Origin: Cyclospora cayetanensis
Taxonomy: Eukaryota; Apicomplexa; Conoidasida; Eucoccidiorida; Eimeriidae
DNA: 64,000 nucleotides
NCBI RefSeq assembly: GCF_002999335.1
Contig: NW_020312447.1
Location: forward strand, 1-64,000
Direction: 5' to 3'
The position numbers and the translations under genes were made by a program. A model generated the notes under the pieces. That model made no database searches and was not told the origin of the DNA. It saw only the letters and a list, made by a program, of their open reading frames with translations. Below are positions 25,571 through 36,387 of the stretch, piece by piece. Numbering within the stretch: position 1 is the stretch's first letter; the number at the start of each line of letters is the position of its first letter.

Positions 25571-26611
25571 ATGGAGCAAGGCTGGAGTGGATGTACCCTC
25601 CAAGGACCAAAGACTAACTCCTGGCTTGAGGGCGAAGCGCGTTGTGTGCTGCCTAATGGAATAGTATATGAGGGCCAATTCAAGGGGGGTGACTTTCACG
25701 GGAAGGGTAAGCAATAGGAGGCAATGCAGCAAGGAGGACAACTTGGTGAACTTTGGAATCCTCCTACATGTTATTTCCACCATACAATATGCACAAATGA
25801 AGTACATAAACTTTTTGCTGTGTAATCTATAGGTGTTCTCATTTTCCCTGATGGGGGTCGTTATACCGCTGAGTGGGAGTGTGGGCGCTTGCAAAGCGGA
25901 TACTATGCATTTAAGGATGGCCTTCCCTACCAAATGCAGAATTGGTCATACCTTGCGCCAAGCGACCGTCGCTTTGTAGAAGAATTTCGGCATGGGTTTG
26001 ATTCCAGGGAGCAATGCACAAGCGTGAAAGTGCCGAATGGGACCTATGATACGGGTAGTGCCTTCTCAACCGCACTCCGCCGCTGCTCCCACAGGCACCT
26101 TTCCAACTCCAATGTGACCAGATTGCATCAAAGCTGAAGACAATGCAAGCAAGTGTGTGTGTGTGTGTGCAACTAAGGTGATGGGTATTTCAGCAATGTG
26201 ATGGGTAGTATTACATCATACGATGGCTCTTCAATGTTGGCGGTGCCAAACGCTCTCCTAGCGAATTGGATTGTCCACCAATGCAGACGCGGCGAGAACA
26301 CTGCCTGTAGGAACAACTTTGCTTGTACTCGGCTCAACAAAAACATTTTGGGCTCCTACACTTTGCTGGCTTGGCCTAGCATCGAGAATCAGAGAATCTG
26401 TGCAAATCCTTTTTCGAATACTTTCATTTTTAAAAGACACTGTCGACCGACACGCGTTTATGTACACCGTTTCACACTCTCCCGTGGTCTAGAAAGTATA
26501 CTACGGGACACTGAAAGAGGGTCTAAGCGGTATTGCTTGGCACTGCTCAGTTGTGTTGCAGGCACAGTAACGGAGTGTGATAGTCAGCACCGCAAAGTTA
26601 CACAAGGATAA
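25571..26611 (+). CDS. MORN5: MORN repeat-containing protein 5 (MORN5) homologue
   Basis: Three exons: 25571-25706, 25833-26054 and 26178 to a stop at 26611 or earlier. The junctions G|GTAAGC..TAG|GT and G|GTAGTG..AAG|GT are all phase 1 and join cleanly. Exon 1 carries MORN-type units (LEGEARCVLPNG, VYEGQFKGGDFHGKG). Exon 2 continues with VLIFPDGGRYTAEWECG, then DGLPYQMQNWSYLAPSDRRF. Exon 3 gives TGDGYFSNVMGSITSYDGSS and then WIVHQCRRG. These follow human MORN5 in order, including the post-MORN part (its DGYDRRF, CGDGFYNP and ending in WITRTCRKG). The human protein is about 160 residues and ends at CRKG, so most of the roughly 110 codons after CRRG in exon 3 are suspicious; a donor such as CCT|GTAGGA near 26308 may truncate them. 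MORN5 is a flagellum/sperm-associated protein of unknown mechanism. Exon 1 is only 46 codons and easily missed. Confidence 0.9.
26152..26170 (+). repeat. Short GT microsatellite in MORN5 intron 2
   Basis: A run of about eight GT dinucleotides lies between the intron 2 donor and the acceptor at 26177. It is a simple repeat with no visible coding consequence. Confidence 0.9.
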
Positions 26612-27617
26612 CCTTACCGACATAACAAAGGACGCCTGGCTCCCATCCACTTCCACCTGTTGCATGGAGTGCGAGGCGATGTGAGGGGCTGCGATCTATC
26701 AAGTTTCTACCTGAGCAACAAAGTTTTTACGGTTTCTCTGAGGAGGCCAATCCTTTGCGTCTAGGTTCGGGCAGTATTCTGGTGGACAGACCAACCACCT
26801 TTACTTACACTCAGAGCAGAGGGACGTGTGCAGCGCAACCGGGTTTCGAGCTAAAAATGAGGCTTCAGCATACAGCACGCTCTGATGAAGAGTGCACGTG
26901 ACAAAATAAAACTAAACAAACTTACAAAACTAGTCACTAATCGCAGCGCAAATTAAATGGTGCACACTTCGCCTTGTCCTGGTTTCATTTTGCACGTTTT
27001 GTTGCCACACGACGAGGGCGTATTACAGAACATTTGGAGAGTGGCTCCCTGGAGTTTAATCGTTTAGGGCAGTAAGCTAACCACCATAATAGCCGTATAG
27101 TGTGTTGCATGTAAGGCTTCGTGCCGACTGTGAAAATCGAGCTCACCACAAATAGTAAGATGTTCAGCCTTGAGCACTTTCAATGAGAAAGGCTGATACA
27201 TCCAGTTGGACAAAACTAAGGGTGAAGTGCGAGCAGTTATGTACCGCTATCCCAGCGTTGGCCGAAATCTATGAAATTAACTCATTTTTGTTCTTGTCTT
27301 GGCTTCTCGCTTTACTCCTATAGACGTGGGCTCTTACAAAGGTTTTAGGCTAGTGTGTTCTAGCACTAAACAACTTTGATACAAGCATAACATCGATGGA
27401 AGATAGATTTTAAAATACCTATTGCGGTGTATGCTGTTAGTATAAGCATTAAGATACTAGCCTTTTGAATTTTCCTATGAAGTGAGACTAGCACACTTCT
27501 TGAGCAAGAAGTGAATGACAACGGGCATCGTTGGAAATAACGACTGCAAGCAAAACCGCTGAACAGGTTAGAGAAAGGCATGTGCACGAGCCTAGCTCAA
27601 ATATACGCTATTGAGCA
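26612..27617. other. Intergenic region, nothing recognised
   Basis: No credible exon or RNA gene is visible. If the element whose LTR lies at 27,686-28,345 (minus) once had an interior, it would extend leftwards through here, but I recognise no gag or pol motif. Confidence 0.45.
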
Positions 27618-27649
27618 GGGCTTTCGTCCCTCAGAATCAGCGAAAGCCC
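27618..27649. other. Perfect 9-bp inverted repeat (hairpin)
   Basis: GGGCTTTCG and CGAAAGCCC flank a 14-base loop. It lies within the putative leader of retroelement copy D, just downstream (minus strand) of the primer-binding-site motif. It could be an RNA packaging or dimerisation hairpin of the old element, or chance. Confidence 0.5.
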
Positions 27650-27663
27650 ACGAACCTTGAATG

Positions 27664-27681
27664 CTCCCCCAATGGGCGCCA
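27664..27681 (-). other. Retrotransposon primer-binding-site-like motif
   Basis: The minus strand reads TGGCGCCCATTGGGGGAG, only a few bases after LTR copy D ends in CTACA. TGGCGCC-type sites at this place prime reverse transcription from the 3' end of a tRNA in Ty3/gypsy elements. The same arrangement occurs for copy B at 21,270. Confidence 0.65.
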
Positions 27682-27685
27682 AAGT

Positions 27686-28345
27686 TGTAGGATATTCAGC
27701 TTCCCTACTATCCTTCTGGCTTCCTCCACAGATGCAAGCCCCCGCTCGAGAGCCCCTTTTTGGCGCTGAAAAAAGTGTCTCAGTGCTGCCTAGAACCTTC
27801 ACAACAAGAAAGGGTAACAAGCGTCTTCAACGCAGGCCTGGTGCGCGCGGGTGGAGATCTCATACTCAGTAAGCATCATGCTCAAGCTTGCAACAGCATG
27901 CCAAATTTGTCTTCAAAAACAACTTACCCTCCGTTCTGAAATCAGTGCTAATACTTGACAAAAGCGCACTTTGCGTTAATATATACTGCAACACTTATAC
28001 TCACTGGCCCGAATGCTGCACGCCAGCATTTTAGGCTCCATCACGAATAGAAAGAATCTTCCGTACTAAAACGATTCAGTGATTCACAACAAAATCTAGC
28101 TTTTAAAAGAATCAGCGCTAAAAGACTATTCTGTCATTGTAAATTTTTTTTGGTTAAAACTTGCGTGCGAGCCAACATTGGGCTTCACAGCAATAGCTTC
28201 CCTATTGGCCCAGTGGGCATCAGTGCCGCTTTGGCCAAAAGTAGCTAGCTTGAAGACAAGTATTTCTTATTTGCCCTTTCTTGAGCCTTGCCCATGGTCG
28301 TTCTCAATTTTCCTGTCAAACCTACCATTGTGGAAATAGCACGCA
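27686..28345 (-). repeat. Long terminal repeat (family 1, copy D, inverted)
   Basis: On the minus strand it starts TGCGTGCTATT and ends CCTACA, so it has the TG...CA ends of an LTR, about 660 bp. Internally it shares, in order, AAAGCGGCACTGATGCCCAC, a CTGATT block, GAATCACTGAATCG, GGCGTGCAGCATTCGGGCC and GTGCGCTTTTGTCAAGTATT with copies B and C. It is followed by the primer-binding-site motif on the same strand. No interior genes were recognised, so it may be a solo or eroded copy. Confidence 0.7.
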
Positions 28346-29938
28346 ATTAATAAGGTGCCTTGAATCCCGAACCTCCCCACACTCATACTAGTAATGCAGA
28401 ATCTATCTCAGCTTATGCCACAAACGATCATGCATTTGCGCAAACCTGCCTTTCGGTGTGAGAACCCTGATATATTTCGGCCTTGCAGGGGCCCTAGTGA
28501 TTCAGTTGCACTTGCTTAGAGAGCTTTAGCTGCGACAGCAGCTGAGGGTGCGATTGTAGTATTCGTTCCACACACTTGGCTCCCGTAAGCTGAACCTTTC
28601 TTCAACTGACTGGCAGCACAGCCGTTTATGTCTCCCACGCTCAGGCCTCATAGAAGGACAAAATAGACAAGACCACAAAAAAAGTAGATGTGCAAATGTT
28701 AGATGCTTTGAGTGCCCACCCGCCTCACGCAGCTTCGCGGACCATCCGAGCTTCGAGCCCGTTTCGATGGGCTGTCCAAGATGCGAAAAATGTACTGGCG
28801 AAGCTAGCTAAAAATTTCAGCTTCATCCAGCCAGGCTGCGGCTTAACACATCTCATTTCTCTTGTGCAGCGTTGCTTCTCAAGCCCAGAGGATGTGCTTC
28901 TACCAGATGGTTGGCCACCGGCCAGTCTGGAGGCAAATAGTGTTTAACCGGAAATGAGCTTGAAGTTCCACTGCGAAACCACGGATAGCAATGATTATAG
29001 ACTTCCTAGTCAAGTGGAACCTATTTCTGCTTAGTGTCGCGACCTGCCGGAACTTGGAAAACATCTGGGACAAATCAAATTTTAAAAGCCATGCACCACC
29101 AAGAGCCTCTTCAAATACACAGCAGGAAGGGCACAAGGTAGCACATGTGACCCGAACTGAGATTTTGTAGCCCGGTTCTCCAGAGGGGAGGAGAGATGAC
29201 CTGTGGGCCTTCTCACCGCCGACAAGTGATACTCGGAAAGAGCAAGAACAACGGCTGGTTAATGGCTTGATGCACTAATGATTTGATATATCAAGAAGAC
29301 AGCAAGTATTTTTGCAGTTGCATTCACTCTTAGATGGCTTCTGGATTTTAAAGGGAGTGTGTTGACTCATCCTTTGCAACGATGAGTAATGCATGCTGTT
29401 CACCTGAGCACGGAACAGTCGCGTGTTTTTCTCCAACGTTTGATTGTTAGTGCTATTGCGTGCTGTATAGCAACACCACTAAGTGGGTGGCTGTTAACGT
29501 CGAATTAATTGTTGCATGCGTATTTGTCATCCAGTGGCAACTCGCGGGGCATCATCAGCGAAAGGCCGTTTCCTTTGTCGTCCTACGCATCCTGTTATAG
29601 CGCTCCAAGCTATCTTTATGCCTTTCAGCAATTTCAGATTAAAGGCACTTTAACGCTCATCATGCCTGTGTGGTTGTCCTCAGGACTCCTACCCCACAGT
29701 TTTTGCCGAAGTGAGTACTCGCGCTTTCGTGTTTTACGCTTGACCTTGCAGGGAAGATGTTTGAACTGGGGTAACGCCCCAGTACAGCTGCAAAATGCTT
29801 TTTTCACAGGCACGCTCTACGCATGAGCACCTGAAGCGCTAGGGGCCCTGCAAGCTCATCGCACTGCAGGGTCCAGAACCGCTTTCCAAGCTAGTGTGTA
29901 TATCCAATTTTCTGAATATCAGCAGCTGAAAAGAAATG
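28346..29938. other. Region between LTR copies, no recognised gene
   Basis: A plus-strand frame at 28690-28947 and an overlapping minus-strand frame at 29136-28900 look mildly protein-like, but neither shows a recognisable motif. The pair may be debris from a retroelement interior. Confidence 0.4.
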
Positions 29939-30613
29939 TGCATGACTAGAATAATTGTGCGAAAGAATGGGGGGCTTTCTTGACATGATTATGTGCTATC
30001 CCTCCACACTTGTGCTTAACGACGATACCGAGCCTGAGTGACGAAGCACGACCCAATTACAAATGCTTACCTTTTAGCTCGTTCATTAGGACTGAGACGG
30101 CACTGACACCCACTGGGCTAGAGTAAAATTAGCACACTAAAAGCACAGCTGGCACGCACACAACGGTGCACACAGAGCCAATCTGCCGTGACTGAGCAGT
30201 GTTTTAGTGTTGATTTTGAGCACTGTTGGCTGACTCTCTGAAGTATTGAATCGTGTCCTGTCATTGGTGCTGTAGTCCGTGTTACAGGCGCAGCATCCGG
30301 CCCCGTGGATGCCAAACAGTGGGAACAGAGATTGATCCCAGGCGGTTGTTCGCGGAATACTCAAGATTTGCCATGTAAGGGTGCACTATGTGTTATCTTT
30401 TGAGACGGACTGTGGGCACTCTTTTAGCGAGGATGAGCAGAGTGTGTATCGAGCTTGAGACCTTTAACGAATGTGCTTAGTCCGCAATGAGGATCTTTGC
30501 TGCTCTTTCCTGTTGTGAAAGCTCAGGACAGAACTGGAAACGACGAGGAGAGACCATTACAACAATGGGCTTCCATTGGAAGCAGTAGTATAGCGGATTG
30601 ACGCCTGTTGAGC
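29939..30613 (+). repeat. Long terminal repeat (family 1, copy C)
   Basis: It starts TGCATGACTAGAATAATTG and runs in parallel with copy B for about 675 bp. Shared landmarks are ACGGCACTGACACCCACTGG, GTGTTGATTTTGAG followed by GAAGTATTGAATCG, CAGCATCCGGCCCCGTGGATG, CTTTTGAGAC and AATGAGGATCTTTGCTGC. The primer-binding-site position (about 30,621, TGGGCCCCAC) is recognisable only as a decayed version of the copy B motif. Length and landmark spacing agree with copies B and D. Confidence 0.65.
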
Positions 30614-31399
30614 GTGTTCCTGGGCCCCACATCTCTACTTAAAAGTGAACATCAGGCATTGGTTTGAGAGAGTTCCTGTTTGAGCTTCCGCACTTGTCCG
30701 ATAACCTGCTGTTATGCTGATATGGGCGTAAACAGATGTATTGCCTCCTGTATGACGGCTTGCATTGTAGTAATTCAAGCAGGTGGACAATTTCCTTCGC
30801 ATTAAATAGGGCAGCATTCTCATCACATCCATCGCCTAGGGGTGTCTTTATCAATGCTGCAAAAGCAAATCAAATTATAGAATTTCCTAAGCGATTTCTC
30901 GAAGCCAGAAATCTCTTGTTGACAATCTGAACATCCCTTTGCTACCACTAGTGGATGAGGGGGGCCACAGCTGCAGCAGAGCGTGCGTTGATGGCTAAAA
31001 TAGTTATCATCTAAAGCCTCCGTAGGCAGACATGTAGCTTTGTTCGATTGAAGCTTAGAAATTTAGGAAGTCTTCTTTAAAGCGGGCTTCTCTCGTTCGT
31101 GGTTGGCGTACCTCAGGCCCGCATCATAAGAGGAAAAGGACGGCAACGTTGCGCTTTGCTCCTCCTGATAAGCACTCCGAGCCTTAATTTCTGGTAGTAC
31201 AAAGCACCTAGCGCACAGCTGCACCACATCGATTCTTATTGTGTTGAACTAGGCCCACTCTGCAACCAACAGTAGTCATGAACAGCCAAACCAAATACTT
31301 AAATTTTGGCCAAACCTCAATTAAATACACCAAGTGTGCAGAAAGTGTCAGAGGGTGGCTTAGCCCGCTACACTAGCACTTTAGCTTGAGCTTCTTTTT
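30614..31399. other. Non-coding region, possible retroelement leader
   Basis: No supported exon is visible. Short frames around 30635-30930 overlap on both strands and show no motif. Confidence 0.45.
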
Positions 31400-31800
31400 C
31401 AGTCTAACTATGGGAGCGATTTGCTTGTCTAACATGCTAGAAAATGATCTCCTTTTAAACCACTTCACTTATGTTGTAGTGAAGCTATACGAGCTTTGGA
31501 TGTCCTCATGGAAGCAGGAGTAGCTTGACTTGTCAAGCCGACTCCGTGCTTGTAACGCTCCATTGAAGGCTCCCATAGGGAGGCACTTAAATCCAGCTTC
31601 AATACAAATTTAATGGGAAGTCATAAGGTGTCTCTAAAATATCCCCACCTTTCCCCTGCCCACCCCTCTAAGGGGTCCGATATGAGGGAAGGGAACCGCT
31701 ATGCTGCGCTTTATTCCACCCTCTAAGCACTCAGAGCATTCACAGCTAGTTGCACACAGCCTCTGGCGTACTGGCACGCAGCGTTCTCTTGTTAAATAAA
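31400..31800 (-). repeat. Direct repeat flanking the Ty3/gypsy relict, left copy
   Basis: It shares an ordered series of blocks with 36,388-36,760: GTCTAACTAT; GTGAAGC; GTAA-CCTC-A-TG-AAGG(C/T)TCCCATAG; GGTCC(G/C)GATATGA(G/A)GGAAG; CACAGCTAGT(T/C)GCA. The two copies have the same orientation and flank the pol fragments at 32.64-35.82 kb. They are therefore read as decayed LTRs of that element, or LTR parts. Divergence is high, and the exact ends and target-site duplications are not visible. Confidence 0.5.
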
Positions 31801-32889
31801 TGAAACAGTACTTCGTAATAAATTCGATTTTTAAACTGGACTCACTCATGACTTGATTCGCTGCCAATTCTTGGTTGAATATAACGTGTGTAGCAGAACG
31901 TGCTGAAGTTCAGCTCTGCCCGTTACACTTTGCCCTCCACCTCAAACTCATGCCTTCATATCTCGCAGCTGTCAATCACGACCATCTGCATGCAGGACAG
32001 CATAAGAATTTCACCGTATCATCACTCCCCAAGAAAGCAGAAGCACGAATAGAGAGGTGCTGTGAAGAATCAAAGTGTATAGTAGCCGGTTAAAAGAGTA
32101 AGAAGGGAAGTACACGCACACATCAGCCAAAAAGGGACTCTGGATCAAACCAACACGACCGCGGCGGCGCATTGGCTGACTAATCTTTGATGCGCTGGAT
32201 TGTGTAAGCCTCCTGCCACAAGACAACAGAGAACAGGTAAAGGCGTGAAGAGAGTCAAAATGCGATTCAGCAACGCCTCTACACCGCAATGTCTGCATTC
32301 GAATACAGCCCCTGCATCCTAGTCTATTTCACACCTAAAAAACAGAAGGAAGAGTGTAATAACAACGTACCTGAGAGAGTTTGCGTATAAACCCCAGTAT
32401 AGGAAACATTCTACCAATAATAATCGGGAACGTGGGAGGCACTACATGTAGAAGGAGGTATCAATTTTAGGCAGAATATACGGTGGAGAAAGACATTTAT
32501 CGAAAAACACAAAAGCTAATGTCGTCCATGGCAACTATCATTGGATTCCAATCAGAGCCTCAAATCCTGACATCAGAAACAAAACTCGCAACTACTCTGT
32601 GCAACACTCAGGTTGACGTTCCCCACTTCATTCCCTAGAAAGGTCTGCTTAGCGTGTTTCCTGAAATCCAGGCACTGGTATCGCTACCTGGAAATCCCCA
32701 TCTCCACACTGGTCACTTTGGTGGACGGCAAAGTGTGCAAGCAATTCGGAGAATCTTGAAAGTTTCTGTGGAAGCGAGTTCTGATGGTTTTGTGGCAACT
32801 CCAACATTTGGCAAATCTATAATGTGCAAACGATCACTGCTTTCTGATAGAATGATGAAGGATCCTAGTCACCTGGCCACAATATCCTT

Positions 32890-33930
32890 CGTCCGGATAC
32901 CTCCTAGTGCACCTCTTGAAGCCTACCGAAAAACATGACTAAATCTCCAGGGTTGAAATACACAGCCGACACTGCTTGTATATTTATTGCCTGTTCTTCC
33001 TTGAGCGTTGTGTATACATTTGTGCACACTGGCTCGCTGATCTCTGAGTCTTCCCGTTGCTAAGAGTAGCTGATAACCCCGGACCACAAGGTCCAGGATC
33101 AGATCGGTGAGGGGCTTCTCAGGGTAGACTAGAATTGCAGGGAAGCGACGGGTAGATAAGTGCTCTGTTAAATAAAAAATCTACTGGCACAAGGAGGGAA
33201 AGCGAGCCCATAAGCTGAACCTTTCCCCCATGATAGAGCTGCAAGGACTGAAGAACTGTGCGGTTGGTGCACTCCGTCTGCCCCTTTGTCTCAGGGCGGT
33301 GCGCGGTGGTCATATTAAGGCCAATGAGTGGGCGGGCCATAAAGGCACGCCAGACCGTACTAATATAGTTAGCGTGCCTATCCGTAATTGTGCTCTAGGG
33401 AAATTCCAAACATTGGATACGAGTAATTGAGTAATTTTCCGAGTCGTCGAAAAAGCTGGACCAAGGCATGGAGTGGATGTTTTTGCTTAGGCTGACAACG
33501 ATGTCAATGGTCTCCTCGTCCTTGACCTCTGGTGGTCCCGGAATAAAGTCTGGAACACATCAGTGTAGGAATATTTATGCAAACGAAAGGCTTTGCAAAT
33601 GGTTGGGTTTAGGAGACTGCGGCTTCAGCTGACGAGTGTTGGGGCATGAGGGTGCAGATTCTCTGCAGCGGGACATATCCGTGGTCACCCGAGAGACCGT
33701 AAGAGCCTTGCCGCTATAGTGTGAGTCCCACCATAATCTGAAAACGTTGTTGTGTGCTCTGTGCGAAACAGCACTGTGGAGGGAACTCGGGATCGACAAA
33801 CGGCCGAGTCCGAGCTTTGTTGCTGTGGCTGCGGCGCGAACCTCCTCTGTCCACGTCACACTCTTCATTCTTTGAACTAGATCAGGGTGAGAAGCAGCGA
33901 GGCGAGCAGAGCCAGGAATCAAATTCAATT
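32890..33930 (-). pseudogene. Integrase relict of the Ty3/gypsy element
   Basis: The upstream part (33928-33575) has a degraded HHCC region ending CRESAPSCPNTRQ, like the CxxC of the integrase zinc-binding domain. The core contains FIPGPPEVKDEETIDIVVS, an in-frame stop, then ITDRHANYISTVWRAFM, which holds the second catalytic aspartate region. NMTTAHRPETKGQTECTNRT follows, with the glutamate-bearing GQTE motif. A tail (about 32.95 kb) reads AVYFNPGDLVMFFG, like the integrase C-terminal GDLV fold. It is broken by stops, so no functional enzyme is encoded. Confidence 0.85.
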
Positions 33931-34011
33931 GTTGAGGCGCAAGCCCATTGAACTTCTTGACGTTCTCGAGGGTTTGTAAAGGTAAAGGCCACGCACTTTT
34001 TACTTCACATT

Positions 34012-34408
34012 TTAATAATTTTGGCAGATGCCTGCAGTCAAACTATGGAATTCTGCAAGCACAGCTGCTCTAATGAAAAAAGGCATATGAGTGCCTTCAT
34101 GTAGTACTGTGTGTTTTGCAGCAGGCAAACGCGCGAACCCTAGGTTTTTTAGGTGCCCATGGTCGTTGCGGCTGAATCCTACGGCGTTGTCTATGTAGAC
34201 AGGCATCCCTTCCCGAGAAGCTGAAAAATGGTTTTGATGGCCTTGTAGTTGCAGTACAGCTGGGGAATCTATAGCTCCAAACGGCAAACAGGAATACTGG
34301 ATTTTGAGAGTGCGAGTGTGGAACGCCAACTTGTTGCGTCGGCTTGGTGAACGGCGATAAGAAAGTATCTGTGAAGTCAAGTGTTGAGTACACAATTGGC
34401 TCGTGCAA
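34012..34408 (-). pseudogene. Reverse transcriptase relict of the Ty3/gypsy element
   Basis: The frame shows QYSCLPFGAIDSPAVLQLQ, equivalent to the conserved PFGL-xxAP-xxFQ block. MPVYIDNAVGFSRNDHGHLK follows at the YxDD active-site block. The second catalytic aspartate is asparagine (YIDN), which alone would abolish polymerase activity. The two halves sit in one 127-codon frame, with the upstream fingers region and downstream RNase H region not recognisable. Confidence 0.85.
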
Positions 34409-34953
34409 ATTCTCTTTAATTCTCCAGTATTAGGCGTCGTGATTTGTGCTGCAGAGTGGTATTGTTCAGAGGCCCAAAAGCACGTACCGCCTTCCGTTCT
34501 TTGCCTGCAGGGTTACAGGAATAAGGCCAAAGGTGCTGGTCAAGTCCTGTAGTTTGTCCTCTTCTATTAAAGCATCCGCCTAACGCTTAAGCTTCTCTTC
34601 ATGCTGTAAAGGCGTTCGATGGCGCAGCACATAGCTTGTGGCAGACGCAGGTGCTAGCTCAATGCAGTTCGCTGGACTTCTGAAAGGTGGCCAACCTGCT
34701 CGTAGCTCGTCAATATTTAGCGCATACCCGAAGTCTCACTAAAGATGCACCCACTCCTTCTGTTTTTCGGCCGATTATTTGATCAAGCTTCCCAAGAAAA
34801 ACCAGTTGCAGAGCCACTAAGGCGTATGCATGCTCAGAATAATCTTGTCCTAATGGTTTGCTGAGCCCGCATAAAGACCACCTCTTGTCAGCGAGGCACG
34901 GACGGTACTGCGATCAGCGCCGATGAAATGAGGACTGCTGAGGAGACCAGGAG

Positions 34954-35560
34954 TTATTTTCTAGCGTGGCCTGGGACATCAATCTCTACAACACGCAGCT
35001 GTGCCTGCATGCGCTCCTTCCATTGAACCACCCACGGCAAACTCAGAATTTCGTCATGATGCACGAGTCCTACATAGATGCCGTAGACCACGCAGATATT
35101 ACCCGATCCGAATCTGAAGTGGCATTCGGCTGCCACAGCTTCGCTGTCTCGTTCATTCTGCCACCTGTCAGCAAACCTGAATTTGAATGAGTGCGCTTCC
35201 TCGTTGACAGACAGACTCCACATGTGCGCCGTGTCCCCGGATGGTAACCGAATCCCTTCACACCCAGTGTCAAGTGACGCTACAAATTCTTGACCAGTAA
35301 TGGGACCTTGTATTGGTAAAGAAGCGGCCTCTGTTTGGTCCTCAACTGCAGCGCTATGCTGTATGGCCCCCTTCATTGCGCTGCATCCTCTGCGATGGGC
35401 TTGCCCCTGTCGTCTTTGTTCTGCTTTGCTCACCAAGCAAGTGGTTTCCACTAGGCCCAGTCCTGTTGTTCGACTATTCCGTGTTTTCCTTCAGCGTGCA
35501 ATTTCCAATCGTATGACTCCGTTGCTTACAATTAAAGTAGATGCGTTTTGGGGGGCTGGC
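34954..35560 (-). pseudogene. Gag zinc knuckle and retropepsin relict
   Basis: The frame 35451-34954 carries FVASLDTGCEG, the DTG active-site motif of a retroviral-type aspartic protease. It is followed by a hydrophobic strand (NICVVYGIYVGLVHHDEILS). Just upstream on the same strand (about 35,530-35,490) YFNCKQRSHTIGNC is a CCHC zinc knuckle in which the first cysteine has become tyrosine. Upstream again, 35790-35560 is an acidic, disordered segment as in Gag. It is broken by stops and frameshifts. Confidence 0.7.
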
Positions 35561-36387
35561 TGGGCCTGCCTAACGCGGGGTTTCTCTGTCTTTCTTTCCT
35601 CGCTCACGTTCGACTGTGGGCCAGGGCAGGTCGACACAGCATCAACATCCATGAGCTCTAGATCTTGACTTCGCTCTTTATTTTCAGCCAAAGAGTCACG
35701 TGCTGCGCCCATTCGCTTAAAAAGCCCAACTATTACATCGATTGCGAAAGCCCCCACGGTGGATTGGTCAGTAGCTATGTTGCTGCCCATCCTGCGACCA
35801 TCTGATGTGACACTTTAGGCAGGTCTTATATAAACCACTGGGAAAGCAGCTGACTGTCTACGCTTCAGCTTTTGGAAAACAAAGCTTTATATTTTTTGTA
35901 TGCTGACAAATTGAAAGAGTTTACCACGGAAGCCTTCTCATTCCTCCCAAGGCTTGGTGTTAAGCTAATTTCGGCGTACACTGGAGAGGCAGGGTCTGCA
36001 TGAAGGCTTGAACTGTAGTAATCCCTGCGAATGGGCAACTGTGCATGCATGAGTAGATCCACAATTTAGGCAGCATCGATTTAGCAAGCAACACTGGCTT
36101 CTATTCACCTAGGGACCACAAAGCGAGGTACATATCTAGCTAGATGACGACATGCTCGAGAACTTGCCCCTTCTCCCGGCCGTCATTCTTATCTGGTCGG
36201 CTTAACCTGAGCCACGCATGTTTAGGAATTTTATCTACTAAACGCGTCATGACTTTTCATCAGGTGTGGAGCTGCCTCGCTCACATTAGCTTGCAAGCCG
36301 GCCTCTGTCGCCCTCCCACGCGTTACGCCACCATCAATCTCAATCGCAACAGGATGTTTCCGTCAGTCAGCCTGCTGCGTATGAAGG

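Noticed and set aside
28690..29136. Overlapping frames (28690-28947 plus; 29136-28900 minus) that look mildly protein-like
   Set aside because: No motif, no supported splice sites and no family match; possibly retroelement debris between two LTR copies.
28589..33229. Shared 15-base word (TAAGCTGAACCTTTC) near 28.59 kb and in the integrase relict at 33.21 kb
   Set aside because: One or two such matches are expected by chance in a window of this size, and flanking sequence does not align.
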